Below are positions 1 through 5,820 of a stretch of DNA of 6,813 nt, piece by piece. The position numbers and the translations under genes are program-made. Each line of letters opens with the position of its first letter. The stretch's first letter is position 1. Where the stretch lies: assembly GCA_945979635.1 (NCBI GenBank), contig CAMFPZ010000048.1:1-6813 (forward strand). Direction: 5' to 3'. Under the pieces are notes generated by a model that saw only the letters and a list, made by a program, of their open reading frames with translations, was not told where the DNA came from and searched no databases. The DNA is from an uncultured Eubacterium sp. (GTDB taxonomy: Bacteria > Bacillota > Clostridia > Oscillospirales > Acutalibacteraceae).

Positions 1-45
1 ACACAAGGAGTATCGTCGGCAGCGTCAGATGTGTATAAGAGACAG
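1..45 (+). other. Illumina Nextera i5 adapter and index (non-genomic)
   Basis: Bases 13-45 match the 33-nt Nextera read-1 transposase adapter exactly, and bases 27-45 of it are the 19-bp Tn5 mosaic end (AGATGTGTATAAGAGACAG). Bases 1-4 (ACAC) match the end of the P5 primer, and bases 5-12 (AAGGAGTA) equal the standard Nextera i5 index S507. The order P5 tail, index, adapter, mosaic end is that of a finished library molecule, so this is untrimmed library sequence left at a contig end. It is not a transposon carried by the organism. Genomic sequence starts at about base 46, and no biological meaning should be read into anything upstream of that. Confidence 0.98.
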
Positions 46-150
46 GGATATGCGAGCCTGTATAAAGCACTTGCAGACGAAACGCTCATTGTTCCAAATG
101 AGATTAACACCGACTCGAAATGCCTAACCATAAAATATTGGGTAAAGTAA
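46..150 (+). CDS. 3' end of an unidentified protein-coding gene (partial)
   Basis: Reading from the first genomic base (GGA at 46-48) gives 34 sense codons and then TAA at 148-150. The peptide begins GYASLYKALADE and ends CLTIKYWVK. The frame is uninterrupted from the adapter junction, has an ordinary amino-acid composition, and stops 10 bp before a strong intrinsic terminator, which is where a gene end would be expected. The 5' part of the gene is missing because the contig starts here. The fragment is too short to assign to a family and I do not recognise it. A chance open frame of 34 codons cannot be excluded, because the other two frames close earlier but the stretch is short. Confidence 0.5.
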   Translation, partial: GYASLYKALADETLIVPNEINTDSKCLTIKYWVK

Positions 151-160
151 AAATAAACAT

Positions 161-196
161 ATCGGCTTTGACAGAACGCTGTTAAAGCCGATTTTT
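161..196 (+). terminator. Intrinsic terminator after the partial upstream gene
   Basis: The left arm 161-174 (ATCGGCTTT, G, ACAG) pairs with the right arm 179-192 (CTGT, T, AAAGCCGAT). This gives a 14-bp stem containing one G-U wobble (170/183) and a 4-nt loop AACG at 175-178, followed by a run of five T at 192-196. That is textbook Rho-independent architecture. It sits 10 bp after the TAA at 148-150 and ends only 15 bp before the start codon at 212, so it lies in the immediate leader of the phosphoesterase gene if that gene's promoter is further upstream. Confidence 0.9.
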
Positions 197-211
197 GGTA
201 GGGAGAAAATA

Positions 212-1258
212 ATGAATAAAAGCAAAAAGAAGATTATTACGAGGATAATATCAATTATATTAGCCGTTGTATTGCTCGCTGTCGGAACGTTCGGCGGATA
301 TCTGCTATATAGGTTTAACTGTGATAAATCTAATGCAGTTAACAGCTACGATTCCGTCTACAATGCTAATCAGGTCAATTTATCAACTGACGATAGCGGT
401 CTTTTCAAAATTTTGAAAATTACCGATACTCATTTTTTTGACGGCGTGTGTGAAAATGACGAGCATACGCTTAATGATATGAAAGCAATATTGGACAAAA
501 CGCCGTGTGACCTCATTGTGGTAACAGGGGATTTGGTTGACGGCTTTAATTTGAAACCGACTTATGATAAATTCGGGGCTATTGATTTGTTTGCTTCCCT
601 CGTGGAGAAATACGATACTCCTTGGACTTTTGCTCCGGGTAATAATGATTTTGAAATTGACGGCAGCAACGAGGACATTATCGCTTTTATGATGCAGTAT
701 AAGCATTTTGTGTGCGGAAATTCAAAGGATATTGACGGCTCAATGCAGTTTGTTATTGATGTATACAGCGGTGACGAATTAGTACACAGCGTAGCAATTA
801 TGGATTCGGGTGCAAGAAAGCCAAAGGCAATAGGTTCATATCAGCCTATTTCTGAAAATCAGGCAAATTGGCTTAATGATGAGGTTAATGCACGCAAGGT
901 TAAAACAAGCGTATTTTTCCATATGCCGACTACTGCTTTTCAAACTGCTTATGATAACGGCGAAGCATATAAAGATTTTGAGAGATATAACACATATCCT
1001 TATGATGAAATTAAGGATGACTATATTTTTGATGATGTAATAAAGGACAATGAATATATCACGCTGTTATCCTGCGGTCATCAGCACAGCAACAATATGT
1101 GCTCGTTTTATAACGGCAGATATTATCAGTTAAGCTCCGTCAGCGGATACAGCGCAGGAAGAAATGATTTTATTGTTCCCTCTTGTACTTTAACTACAAT
1201 AAATACCCTTGATGATAATCCGAAAACAATGTATTCATTTGAACAAATCAGAGCGTAA
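212..1258 (+). CDS. Membrane-anchored calcineurin-like metallophosphoesterase
   Basis: The 348-aa protein has a basic N-terminus, one hydrophobic segment (about residues 9-33) acting as signal anchor or signal peptide, and no lipobox. An extracytoplasmic metallophosphoesterase domain follows. Visible metal-site motifs are DTH (D72, H74), GDLVD (G106-D110), GNND (143-146), FFHMP (H237) and GHQH (289-292). The order matches the calcineurin-like superfamily, and the DSG at 198-200 together with the following region resembles the Dcr2/purple-acid-phosphatase-like branch. The expected role is hydrolysis of a phosphomonoester or phosphodiester outside the membrane with two metal ions. The substrate is unknown. 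The family GNH(D/E) motif reads GNND here, with N145 in place of the usual His, which could lower or alter activity. The ATG at 212 has GGAG at 202-205 spaced 6 nt. No obvious promoter lies in the 15 bp after the preceding terminator. The gene converges on the arg operon and shows no functional link to it. Confidence 0.88.
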   Translation: MNKSKKKIITRIISIILAVVLLAVGTFGGYLLYRFNCDKSNAVNSYDSVYNANQVNLSTDDSGLFKILKITDTHFFDGVCENDEHTLNDMKAILDKTPCDLIVVTGDLVDGFNLKPTYDKFGAIDLFASLVEKYDTPWTFAPGNNDFEIDGSNEDIIAFMMQYKHFVCGNSKDIDGSMQFVIDVYSGDELVHSVAIMDSGARKPKAIGSYQPISENQANWLNDEVNARKVKTSVFFHMPTTAFQTAYDNGEAYKDFERYNTYPYDEIKDDYIFDDVIKDNEYITLLSCGHQHSNNMCSFYNGRYYQLSSVSGYSAGRNDFIVPSCTLTTINTLDDNPKTMYSFEQIRA

Positions 1259-1275
1259 AATAAACCCGCGACAAG

Positions 1276-1320
1276 AAAAAACACCGAGATTCACGAAAAA
1301 TGTGAATTTCGGTGTTTTTT
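1276..1320. terminator. Bidirectional intrinsic terminator between convergent transcription units
   Basis: Bases 1282-1294 pair with 1302-1314 as a 13-bp stem with one G-U wobble (1288/1308) and a 7-nt loop at 1295-1301. The stem is flanked by A6 at 1276-1281 and T6 at 1315-1320, which can pair with each other or serve as the U-tract on either strand. It lies 17 bp after the phosphoesterase stop and ends plus-strand transcription there. Read on the minus strand it is the first strong terminator beyond argF, about 300 bp past the argF stop, so the arg mRNA may carry a long structured 3' untranslated region. Confidence 0.9.
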
Positions 1321-1326
1321 GTAATA

Positions 1327-1547
1327 TTCTTTTATCCCCTCAGTCAGCAAAGCTGACAGCTGTCTCGCCTGCCGGCTCGGTCGGTGCTTCTGCATAAATG
1401 CAGAGGTGTCCACCGGACACCCGCACCCTTGAGTTTCAAAACAAGGGGAGCCTTTGTTTGTTACAGTAACGCTCCTTCTTCAACATCAGGTTTCCATTAT
1501 TGTAAGAAAAGCTGTCTCGCTACTGCGAGACTGAGGGGATAAAAGAA
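1327..1547. repeat. 221-bp element with 19-bp terminal inverted repeats and nested hairpins (MITE-like)
   Basis: The ends are perfect 19-bp inverted repeats, TTCTTTTATCCCCTCAGTC at 1327-1345 and its complement at 1529-1547. Inside are several perfect hairpins. GTCAGC/GCTGAC lies at 1343-1357. A three-way junction closed by GGTGC (1383-1387) and GCACC (1423-1427) holds CTGCA/TGCAG (1390-1403) and GGTGTCC/GGACACC (1405-1421). CCCTTG (1426-1431) pairs with CAAGGG (1442-1447), GGAGC (1447-1451) with GCTCC (1471-1475), and GTCTCGC (1514-1520) with GCGAGAC (1525-1531). The 11-mer AGCTGTCTCGC occurs at 1358-1368 and again at 1510-1520. There is no convincing ORF and no clear target-site duplication. 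From memory, hairpins of the CCCTCAGTC...GGGGAGCC type are abundant intergenic repeats in several Clostridia. A non-autonomous mobile repeat is the best reading, and a structured RNA is the alternative. Confidence 0.7.
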
Positions 1548-1570
1548 AATCTATGATCAATCAAACCGAG

Positions 1571-1601
1571 TCTCTTATCTCTTCTCACTTCTCTTTTCTC
1601 T
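1571..1601. other. Pyrimidine/purine strand-asymmetric tract
   Basis: This 31-nt stretch is all C and T on the plus strand except for A at 1577 and 1587, so it reads as a G/A-rich run such as GAGAAAAGAGAAGTGAGAAG in the arg-sense direction. It is made of loosely repeating CTTCTC/TCTCTT units and lies between the argF stop (1616) and the 221-bp element. It would fall in the argF 3' untranslated region. No ORF and no stable hairpin were found. The remaining bases of this gap (1548-1570 and 1602-1615) hold nothing recognisable. Confidence 0.6.
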
Positions 1602-1615
1602 GCGAGTGCAACGAG

Positions 1616-2521
1616 CTAATTTTGCATTAGCTTTACCAAAACTGCCTTTTGAGCGTGGAGTCGGTTTTCTGCCTCGTCGAAGATTTCGTTTGCGTGCTCC
1701 TCAAAAACCTTCGCTGTGATTTCTTCCTCTCGATGGGCAGGCAGACAGTGGAGTACCATAGCATTTTCGTTTGCGACGCTCATAACCTCATCGTTGATTT
1801 GGAAATTTTTGAATACCTTTTCACGTTCCGCCTTTTCGTCCTCTTGACCCATAGATGCCCAAACATCAGTGTAGAGAATGTCTGCATTTTTTGCACATTC
1901 GATAATATCTGATGAGCAGTTGAATTTTCCGTTTTCTTCTGCCCATTTCATAATTCCGGTATCCGGCTTGTAGCTGTCGGGACAGGCTATTGTACATTCC
2001 ATACCCATTGTGATTGCACCTACAATCAGGCTGTTTGCCATATTGTTTCCGTCTCCGATAAAGCAGAGCTTTAATCCGTCGAAGCTTTTTTTGTACTCAC
2101 GAATCGTCATAAGGTCAGCAAGCACCTGACATGGGTGACAATAGTCGGTCAATCCGTTTATGATTGGGATTGTACCGTATTGGGCTAAATCCTCAACCTC
2201 CTTTTGCTCAAAGGTTCTAATCATAATTCCGTCAAGATAGCGTGATAATACTCTCGCTGTGTCCTGTATCGGCTCTCCTCTGCCGATTTGTAAATCGCGA
2301 TTGGAAAGGAATAATGCCTGACCACCGAGCTGATACATTCCTGTCTCAAAGCTGACACGGGTTCTTGTTGAACTTTTTTGGAATATCATACCGAGTGTTT
2401 TGCCTTTAAGTATGTGGTGCTCTATTCCATTGTGATTTTCGTATTTTAGCTGGTCTGCAAGGTTGAGAATGTCGAGGATTTCCGCCTTGTCCAAGTCCTG
2501 TAATTTCAATAAATGCTTCAT
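1616..2521 (-). CDS. argF: Ornithine carbamoyltransferase
   Basis: This 301-aa enzyme transfers the carbamoyl group of carbamoyl phosphate to ornithine, making citrulline in the cytoplasm. Its length is typical for the family. Visible motifs are the carbamoyl-phosphate loop STRTR (residues 51-55), HPCQ (129-132), the ornithine-side segment DVWASMGQE (219-227) with its SMG loop, HCLPAHRE (258-265) carrying the reactive Cys259, and RLHAQKAVL (287-295). These distinguish it from aspartate carbamoyltransferase and agree with an anabolic OTC. The ATG at 2519-2521 overlaps the argD TGA in an ATGA, and AGAGGT at 2531-2536 lies 9 nt upstream inside argD. It is the last gene of the operon. The symbol argF rather than argI or arcB is inferred from the biosynthetic context. 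Confidence 0.97.
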   Translation of the reverse strand: MKHLLKLQDLDKAEILDILNLADQLKYENHNGIEHHILKGKTLGMIFQKSSTRTRVSFETGMYQLGGQALFLSNRDLQIGRGEPIQDTARVLSRYLDGIMIRTFEQKEVEDLAQYGTIPIINGLTDYCHPCQVLADLMTIREYKKSFDGLKLCFIGDGNNMANSLIVGAITMGMECTIACPDSYKPDTGIMKWAEENGKFNCSSDIIECAKNADILYTDVWASMGQEDEKAEREKVFKNFQINDEVMSVANENAMVLHCLPAHREEEITAKVFEEHANEIFDEAENRLHAQKAVLVKLMQN

Positions 2522-3681
2522 TTTTCGATTACCTCTTTCAAAATTTTTAGCCCTTCGTCGATTTCTTTATAGCTTATATTGAGAGCGGGCAGCAATCGAA
2601 CTCTGTTTTTGTGAGCCGTAAGAACAAGAAGCCCGTTTTGTAAGCAGTCCTTTGCTATCTCGCTTGCATCTTTAGTTGTTTCTATTCCAATCATCAGTCC
2701 CATTCCGTAGATGCTTTCTACATTCTTTATTTCGAGAATTTTCTTTTTTATGTACACACCTTTATTAGAAACTTCATCAAGAAATTTGTCGTCAATTCTT
2801 TCGACTATGCTGATTGCTCCGGCACAGGCGATAGGGTTTCCTCCAAAGGTTGAACCGTGAGAACCCGGAGATACTGTTTGCTTGAGCTTTTCTCCGAAAA
2901 GTACGGCTCCTATCGGCAAGCCTCCTCCTAATCCCTTAGCCGTTGAAACAATGTCGGGCTTTAGAGAATAGTGCTCATATGCAAAGTATTTTCCTGTTCT
3001 TCCGTTTCCTGTCTGAACCTCGTCAACAATAGATAGTATGTCCTTTTTTTCGCACACCTGCTTTATAGCCTCCAAGAATTCGGGCGTAAGAACATTTACT
3101 CCGCCCTCGCCTTGAATACATTCGAACATAATTGCACAAACATCATCTGTTGCAAGTTCATTCAGCATTTCAATATTATTTGTTTCGCAGTACCTGAAGC
3201 CTTCTGTGAATGGTCCGAATGTTTTGTGGAATATATCCTGTCCGGTCGCTGCGAGAGTCGTTATTGTTCTTCCGTGGAAGCTATCCGTTAGGGTTATGAT
3301 TGTCGAGCGTCCCTCTCCGTATTTGTCGAAGCTGTATTTTCTGGCAAATTTTATTGCACCCTCATTCGCCTCTGCACCTGAGTTTGCAAAGAATGCCCGC
3401 TTCATACCACTCTTTTCGCAAAGCATTTTTGCAAGCCTTGCACAAGGCTGGGTGTAATACAAATTGCTTGTGTGCTGAACCTTTTTTAACTGCTCGTTCA
3501 CTGCTAAAGCCCATTCGTCGTCGCATATGCCGAATGCCGTGACTCCTATTCCCGAGCCGAAATCTATGTATTTTTTGCCTTCCTCATCGTAAAGGGTTGA
3601 GCCTTTGCCGTTTGTTAGGCATACATCAAACCTTCCGTATGAGTGGGCAATATAGTTGTTGTCTAATTCCTTTGTATTCAT
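2518..3681 (-). CDS. argD: Acetylornithine aminotransferase
   Basis: This 387-aa class III PLP-dependent aminotransferase converts N-acetylglutamate semialdehyde and glutamate to N-acetylornithine and 2-oxoglutarate. Motifs seen are SGAEANE (101-107), SFHGRT (134-139), the cofactor-binding Asp220 in IVDEVQTGNGRTG, the Schiff-base Lys249 in STAKGLGGGLP, and HGSTFGGNP (275-283). The length fits acetylornithine aminotransferases. Related succinylornithine or ornithine aminotransferases share these motifs, so the assignment rests on the arg operon as well as the sequence. The ATG at 3679-3681 overlaps the argB stop as ATGA, and AGGAG at 3688-3692 is spaced 6 nt. The gene ends in an ATGA overlap with argF, which implies translational coupling at both ends. 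Confidence 0.97.
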   Translation of the reverse strand: MNTKELDNNYIAHSYGRFDVCLTNGKGSTLYDEEGKKYIDFGSGIGVTAFGICDDEWALAVNEQLKKVQHTSNLYYTQPCARLAKMLCEKSGMKRAFFANSGAEANEGAIKFARKYSFDKYGEGRSTIITLTDSFHGRTITTLAATGQDIFHKTFGPFTEGFRYCETNNIEMLNELATDDVCAIMFECIQGEGGVNVLTPEFLEAIKQVCEKKDILSIVDEVQTGNGRTGKYFAYEHYSLKPDIVSTAKGLGGGLPIGAVLFGEKLKQTVSPGSHGSTFGGNPIACAGAISIVERIDDKFLDEVSNKGVYIKKKILEIKNVESIYGMGLMIGIETTKDASEIAKDCLQNGLLVLTAHKNRVRLLPALNISYKEIDEGLKILKEVIEK

Positions 3682-4544
3682 TGTCTGCTCCTAAACATTG
3701 TTCCCATACCCTCGTCAGTGAGAAGCTCCATAAGAATTGAGTGCGGAACTCTTCCGTCAATTATGAAAGCCTTTTCACATCCGTTTCGTATTGCCTGTGT
3801 CATAGAATCAATTTTCGGTATCATTCCTCCGCTGATTATTCCGTCGGCAATTAATGCAGGAATTTCCGAAATGAGAACCTGCTGAATTTTTGTGCTCTCG
3901 TCGTTTACATCCCTTAATAATCCAACTATATCAGTCATTGAAATCAGTGCCGCCGCCTTAAGGTCGCCTGCAATTTGTGCGGCAACAGTGTCGGCATTGA
4001 TGTTGTAGCAGCTTCCGTTTTCGTCGTAACCTATTGTGGAAATAACCGGAATGAAATCGTTTGCCAAAACCTCTTTGACTACATCCATATTCGTTTCGAT
4101 AATTTTTCCGACGTATCCGTGAACATCATCCATGGGAAGACATTTTATCATATTTCCGTCCATACCCGAAAGACCGATTGCGTGACCGCCCATATTACAA
4201 ATCTTGCATACTAAATCCTTGTTGACCTTTCCTGCAAGAACCATTTGAACCACATCTACCGTGTCCTTATCTGTAACGCGTAAGCCGTTTTTGAATTTTG
4301 GTTCGATTCCGATTTTGTCGAGCATCTTGTTTATTTCAGGCCCTCCTCCGTGAACCAGAACTACCTTGATACCTACGGTTGTAAGAAGAACTATATCACG
4401 CATAACTGCATCCTTTAGTTCCTCGTTTATCATAGCGTTTCCGCCGTATTTTACAACGATTGTTTTCTTGTTATAATGCTGAATGTTCGGTAAGGCTTCG
4501 GCAATTATTCTCGCCTTTTGTTCGTTGTCTATTTTGTCTGTCAT
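3678..4544 (-). CDS. argB: Acetylglutamate kinase, arginine-inhibitable type
   Basis: This protein phosphorylates N-acetylglutamate with ATP, usually the regulated step of the pathway. It is 288 aa from the start chosen here. Amino-acid-kinase motifs are KYGGNAM with Lys32, the HGGG substrate loop (65-68), RVTD (89-92), NINADTVA with Asp185, and GGMIPK with Lys244. The roughly 25-residue N-terminal helix before KYGGN and the C-terminal VPHSILMELLTDEGMGTM segment (His268, Glu278) are features of hexameric, arginine-feedback-inhibited kinases and are absent from the short E. coli form, so inhibition by arginine is inferred. An in-frame ATG at 4548-4550 abuts the AGGAGA site directly. The ATG at 4542-4544 has proper 7-nt spacing and is preferred. 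Its TGA overlaps the argD start. Confidence 0.95.
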   Translation of the reverse strand: MTDKIDNEQKARIIAEALPNIQHYNKKTIVVKYGGNAMINEELKDAVMRDIVLLTTVGIKVVLVHGGGPEINKMLDKIGIEPKFKNGLRVTDKDTVDVVQMVLAGKVNKDLVCKICNMGGHAIGLSGMDGNMIKCLPMDDVHGYVGKIIETNMDVVKEVLANDFIPVISTIGYDENGSCYNINADTVAAQIAGDLKAAALISMTDIVGLLRDVNDESTKIQQVLISEIPALIADGIISGGMIPKIDSMTQAIRNGCEKAFIIDGRVPHSILMELLTDEGMGTMFRSRQ

Positions 4545-4551
4545 AGCCATT

Positions 4552-4556
4552 CTCCT
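4552..4556 (-). promoter_or_regulatory. Ribosome binding site that decides the argB start
   Basis: AGGAG reads on the minus strand at 4556-4552. It leaves 7 nt to the ATG at 4544 but only 1 nt to the upstream in-frame ATG at 4550. The downstream ATG is therefore the likely initiation codon, giving MTDKIDNEQ as the N-terminus. Confidence 0.8.
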
Positions 4557-4560
4557 GTAT

Positions 4561-5814
4561 TTAGGTTCTGTAATCTCCGTTTATTTTTACATAATCGTAT
4601 GTTAGGTCGCATCCCCAGGCCGTTGCATTTTCAACACCGTCGTTGAGGTTTATCATAACATATATTTCATCGCAAGAAAGAACTTGTGAAGCCTCCTCCT
4701 CGCTGAATGCAATTCCCGAACCGTTTTTGCAAACGGAAACGATTCCCTTGTCGCTCTTGATGTCAACATCAACCTTGTTTATATCGAATTCGGCGTTTGC
4801 ATATCCGATAGCACAGAGAATGCGTCCCCAATTTGCATCCTCTCCAAACATAGCTGCTTTGAATAATGAGGAGCAAACTACGCTTTTTGCAACGGTAATC
4901 GCCGTATCCTGTGTGTCGGCACCGCTGACGATACATTCTATAAGCTTTGTAGCACCCTCGCCATCCTTTGCAAGCATTCTTGTGAGATTTGCCATAACCT
5001 CGTATAATGCTGACTTGAAGATGTCGTATTCTTTGCTTTCTCTCACGATTTCCTCGTTTTCGGCAAGCCCGTTTGCCATAAGACAAACCATATCGTTTGT
5101 TGATGTATCGCCATCTATAGATAGACAGTTATATGTGACTTTAACTATTTCGCTCAAAGCCTTTTGGAGCATGTCCGAGCTTATGCAACAGTCTGTAGTG
5201 ATGAAATTGAGAGTTGTAGCCATATTCGGATGAATCATACCCGAGCCCTTTGCCATTCCGCCGATGACACATTGTTTGCCGCCTATCTCAAATTCAACCG
5301 CATATTCCTTTTTTACTGTGTCCGTTGTCATAATGGCGGTTGCAGCCTCGAGATTTTTGCCGTAATCGAGATTTTTAACCAATTCGGGAACAGTCTGTTG
5401 TATCGGCTCAATGGGAAGAACTTGTCCTATAACTCCCGTTGAAGCTACTATAACATATTCCTTTGGAATTCCCATTTCATTCGCAACAAGCTCGCACATT
5501 TTTTCTGCTTTTTCGACTCCGTCGGCATTACATGTGTTTGCGTTTTTTGAATTTGCAATAACTGCGATTGCCTTGCCCTTGCTTTTTTCGAGATTTTCCT
5601 TTGTTACGACAATCGGAGCACCCTTGACCTTGTTAGTAGTGTAGACTGCCGCAGTGTTGCATAGCTTGTCCGAAGCGTAAAGACAAATGTCATTCTTGTG
5701 CGATTTTTTCGGGTTTTCGTAGGATGGCTTTTTTATTCCGCAATATGTACCGCTTGCCTTGAATCCCTTTGCGGCACAAATTCCACCCTCAATAGCTTTG
5801 AATTGATTTTCCAT
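4561..5814 (-). CDS. argJ: Glutamate N-acetyltransferase / ornithine acetyltransferase
   Basis: ArgJ transfers the acetyl group of N-acetylornithine to glutamate, releasing ornithine and regenerating N-acetylglutamate. Bifunctional forms also use acetyl-CoA. The 417-aa precursor is self-cleaved into two chains. The site is visible as KGSGMIHPNMAT, with cleavage predicted between Ala199 and the nucleophile Thr200. Other family motifs are STGVIG (125-130, oxyanion hole), DGDTSTND (234-241) and the conserved C-terminus TYDYVKINGDYRT. A lysine-rich insert around residues 29-40 makes the N-terminal region slightly longer than usual. The protein has 17 cysteines, compatible with but not proof of an anaerobe. 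The ATG at 5812-5814 lies 6 bp after the argC stop, and its AGGAG is embedded in the last argC codons, about 11 nt upstream. No argA is visible, so whether this copy is mono- or bifunctional cannot be told. Confidence 0.96.
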   Translation of the reverse strand: MENQFKAIEGGICAAKGFKASGTYCGIKKPSYENPKKSHKNDICLYASDKLCNTAAVYTTNKVKGAPIVVTKENLEKSKGKAIAVIANSKNANTCNADGVEKAEKMCELVANEMGIPKEYVIVASTGVIGQVLPIEPIQQTVPELVKNLDYGKNLEAATAIMTTDTVKKEYAVEFEIGGKQCVIGGMAKGSGMIHPNMATTLNFITTDCCISSDMLQKALSEIVKVTYNCLSIDGDTSTNDMVCLMANGLAENEEIVRESKEYDIFKSALYEVMANLTRMLAKDGEGATKLIECIVSGADTQDTAITVAKSVVCSSLFKAAMFGEDANWGRILCAIGYANAEFDINKVDVDIKSDKGIVSVCKNGSGIAFSEEEASQVLSCDEIYVMINLNDGVENATAWGCDLTYDYVKINGDYRT

Positions 5815-5820
5815 ATCCTG

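Noticed and set aside
27..45. Tn5 mosaic end as evidence of a natural transposon
   Set aside because: It is part of the full Nextera adapter with an i5 index, so it is library-preparation sequence.
383..706. 107-codon minus-strand open frame inside the phosphoesterase gene
   Set aside because: It is antisense to conserved metallophosphoesterase motifs and shows no family features, so it is a shadow frame.
1209..1397. 62-codon plus-strand open frame running out of the phosphoesterase gene
   Set aside because: It overlaps the end of a well-supported gene in another frame, crosses the terminator hairpin and enters the inverted-repeat element, and it has no ribosome site or recognisable protein character.
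1327..1547. CRISPR array or tRNA cluster in the repeat-rich spacer
   Set aside because: The repeats are inverted hairpins rather than regularly spaced direct repeats, and no cloverleaf with T-loop sequence is present.
1322..1552. Target-site duplication flanking the inverted-repeat element
   Set aside because: Only a short AAT-like match occurs near both ends and it is not in register with the repeat boundaries, so it could be chance in AT-rich DNA.
1649..1912. 87-codon plus-strand open frame opposite argF
   Set aside because: It covers the argF C-terminal motifs on the opposite strand and shows no independent coding evidence.
4769..5086. 105-codon minus-strand open frame within argJ in a different frame
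   Set aside because: It is very Arg, Lys and Cys rich with no domain, which is typical of an out-of-frame reading of argJ.
4643..5233. 196-codon plus-strand open frame antisense to argJ
   Set aside because: It is long for a shadow, but it lies fully within argJ opposite its conserved motifs, is rich in Ser, Ile, Phe and Ala as complements of coding sequence often are, and has no domain I recognise.
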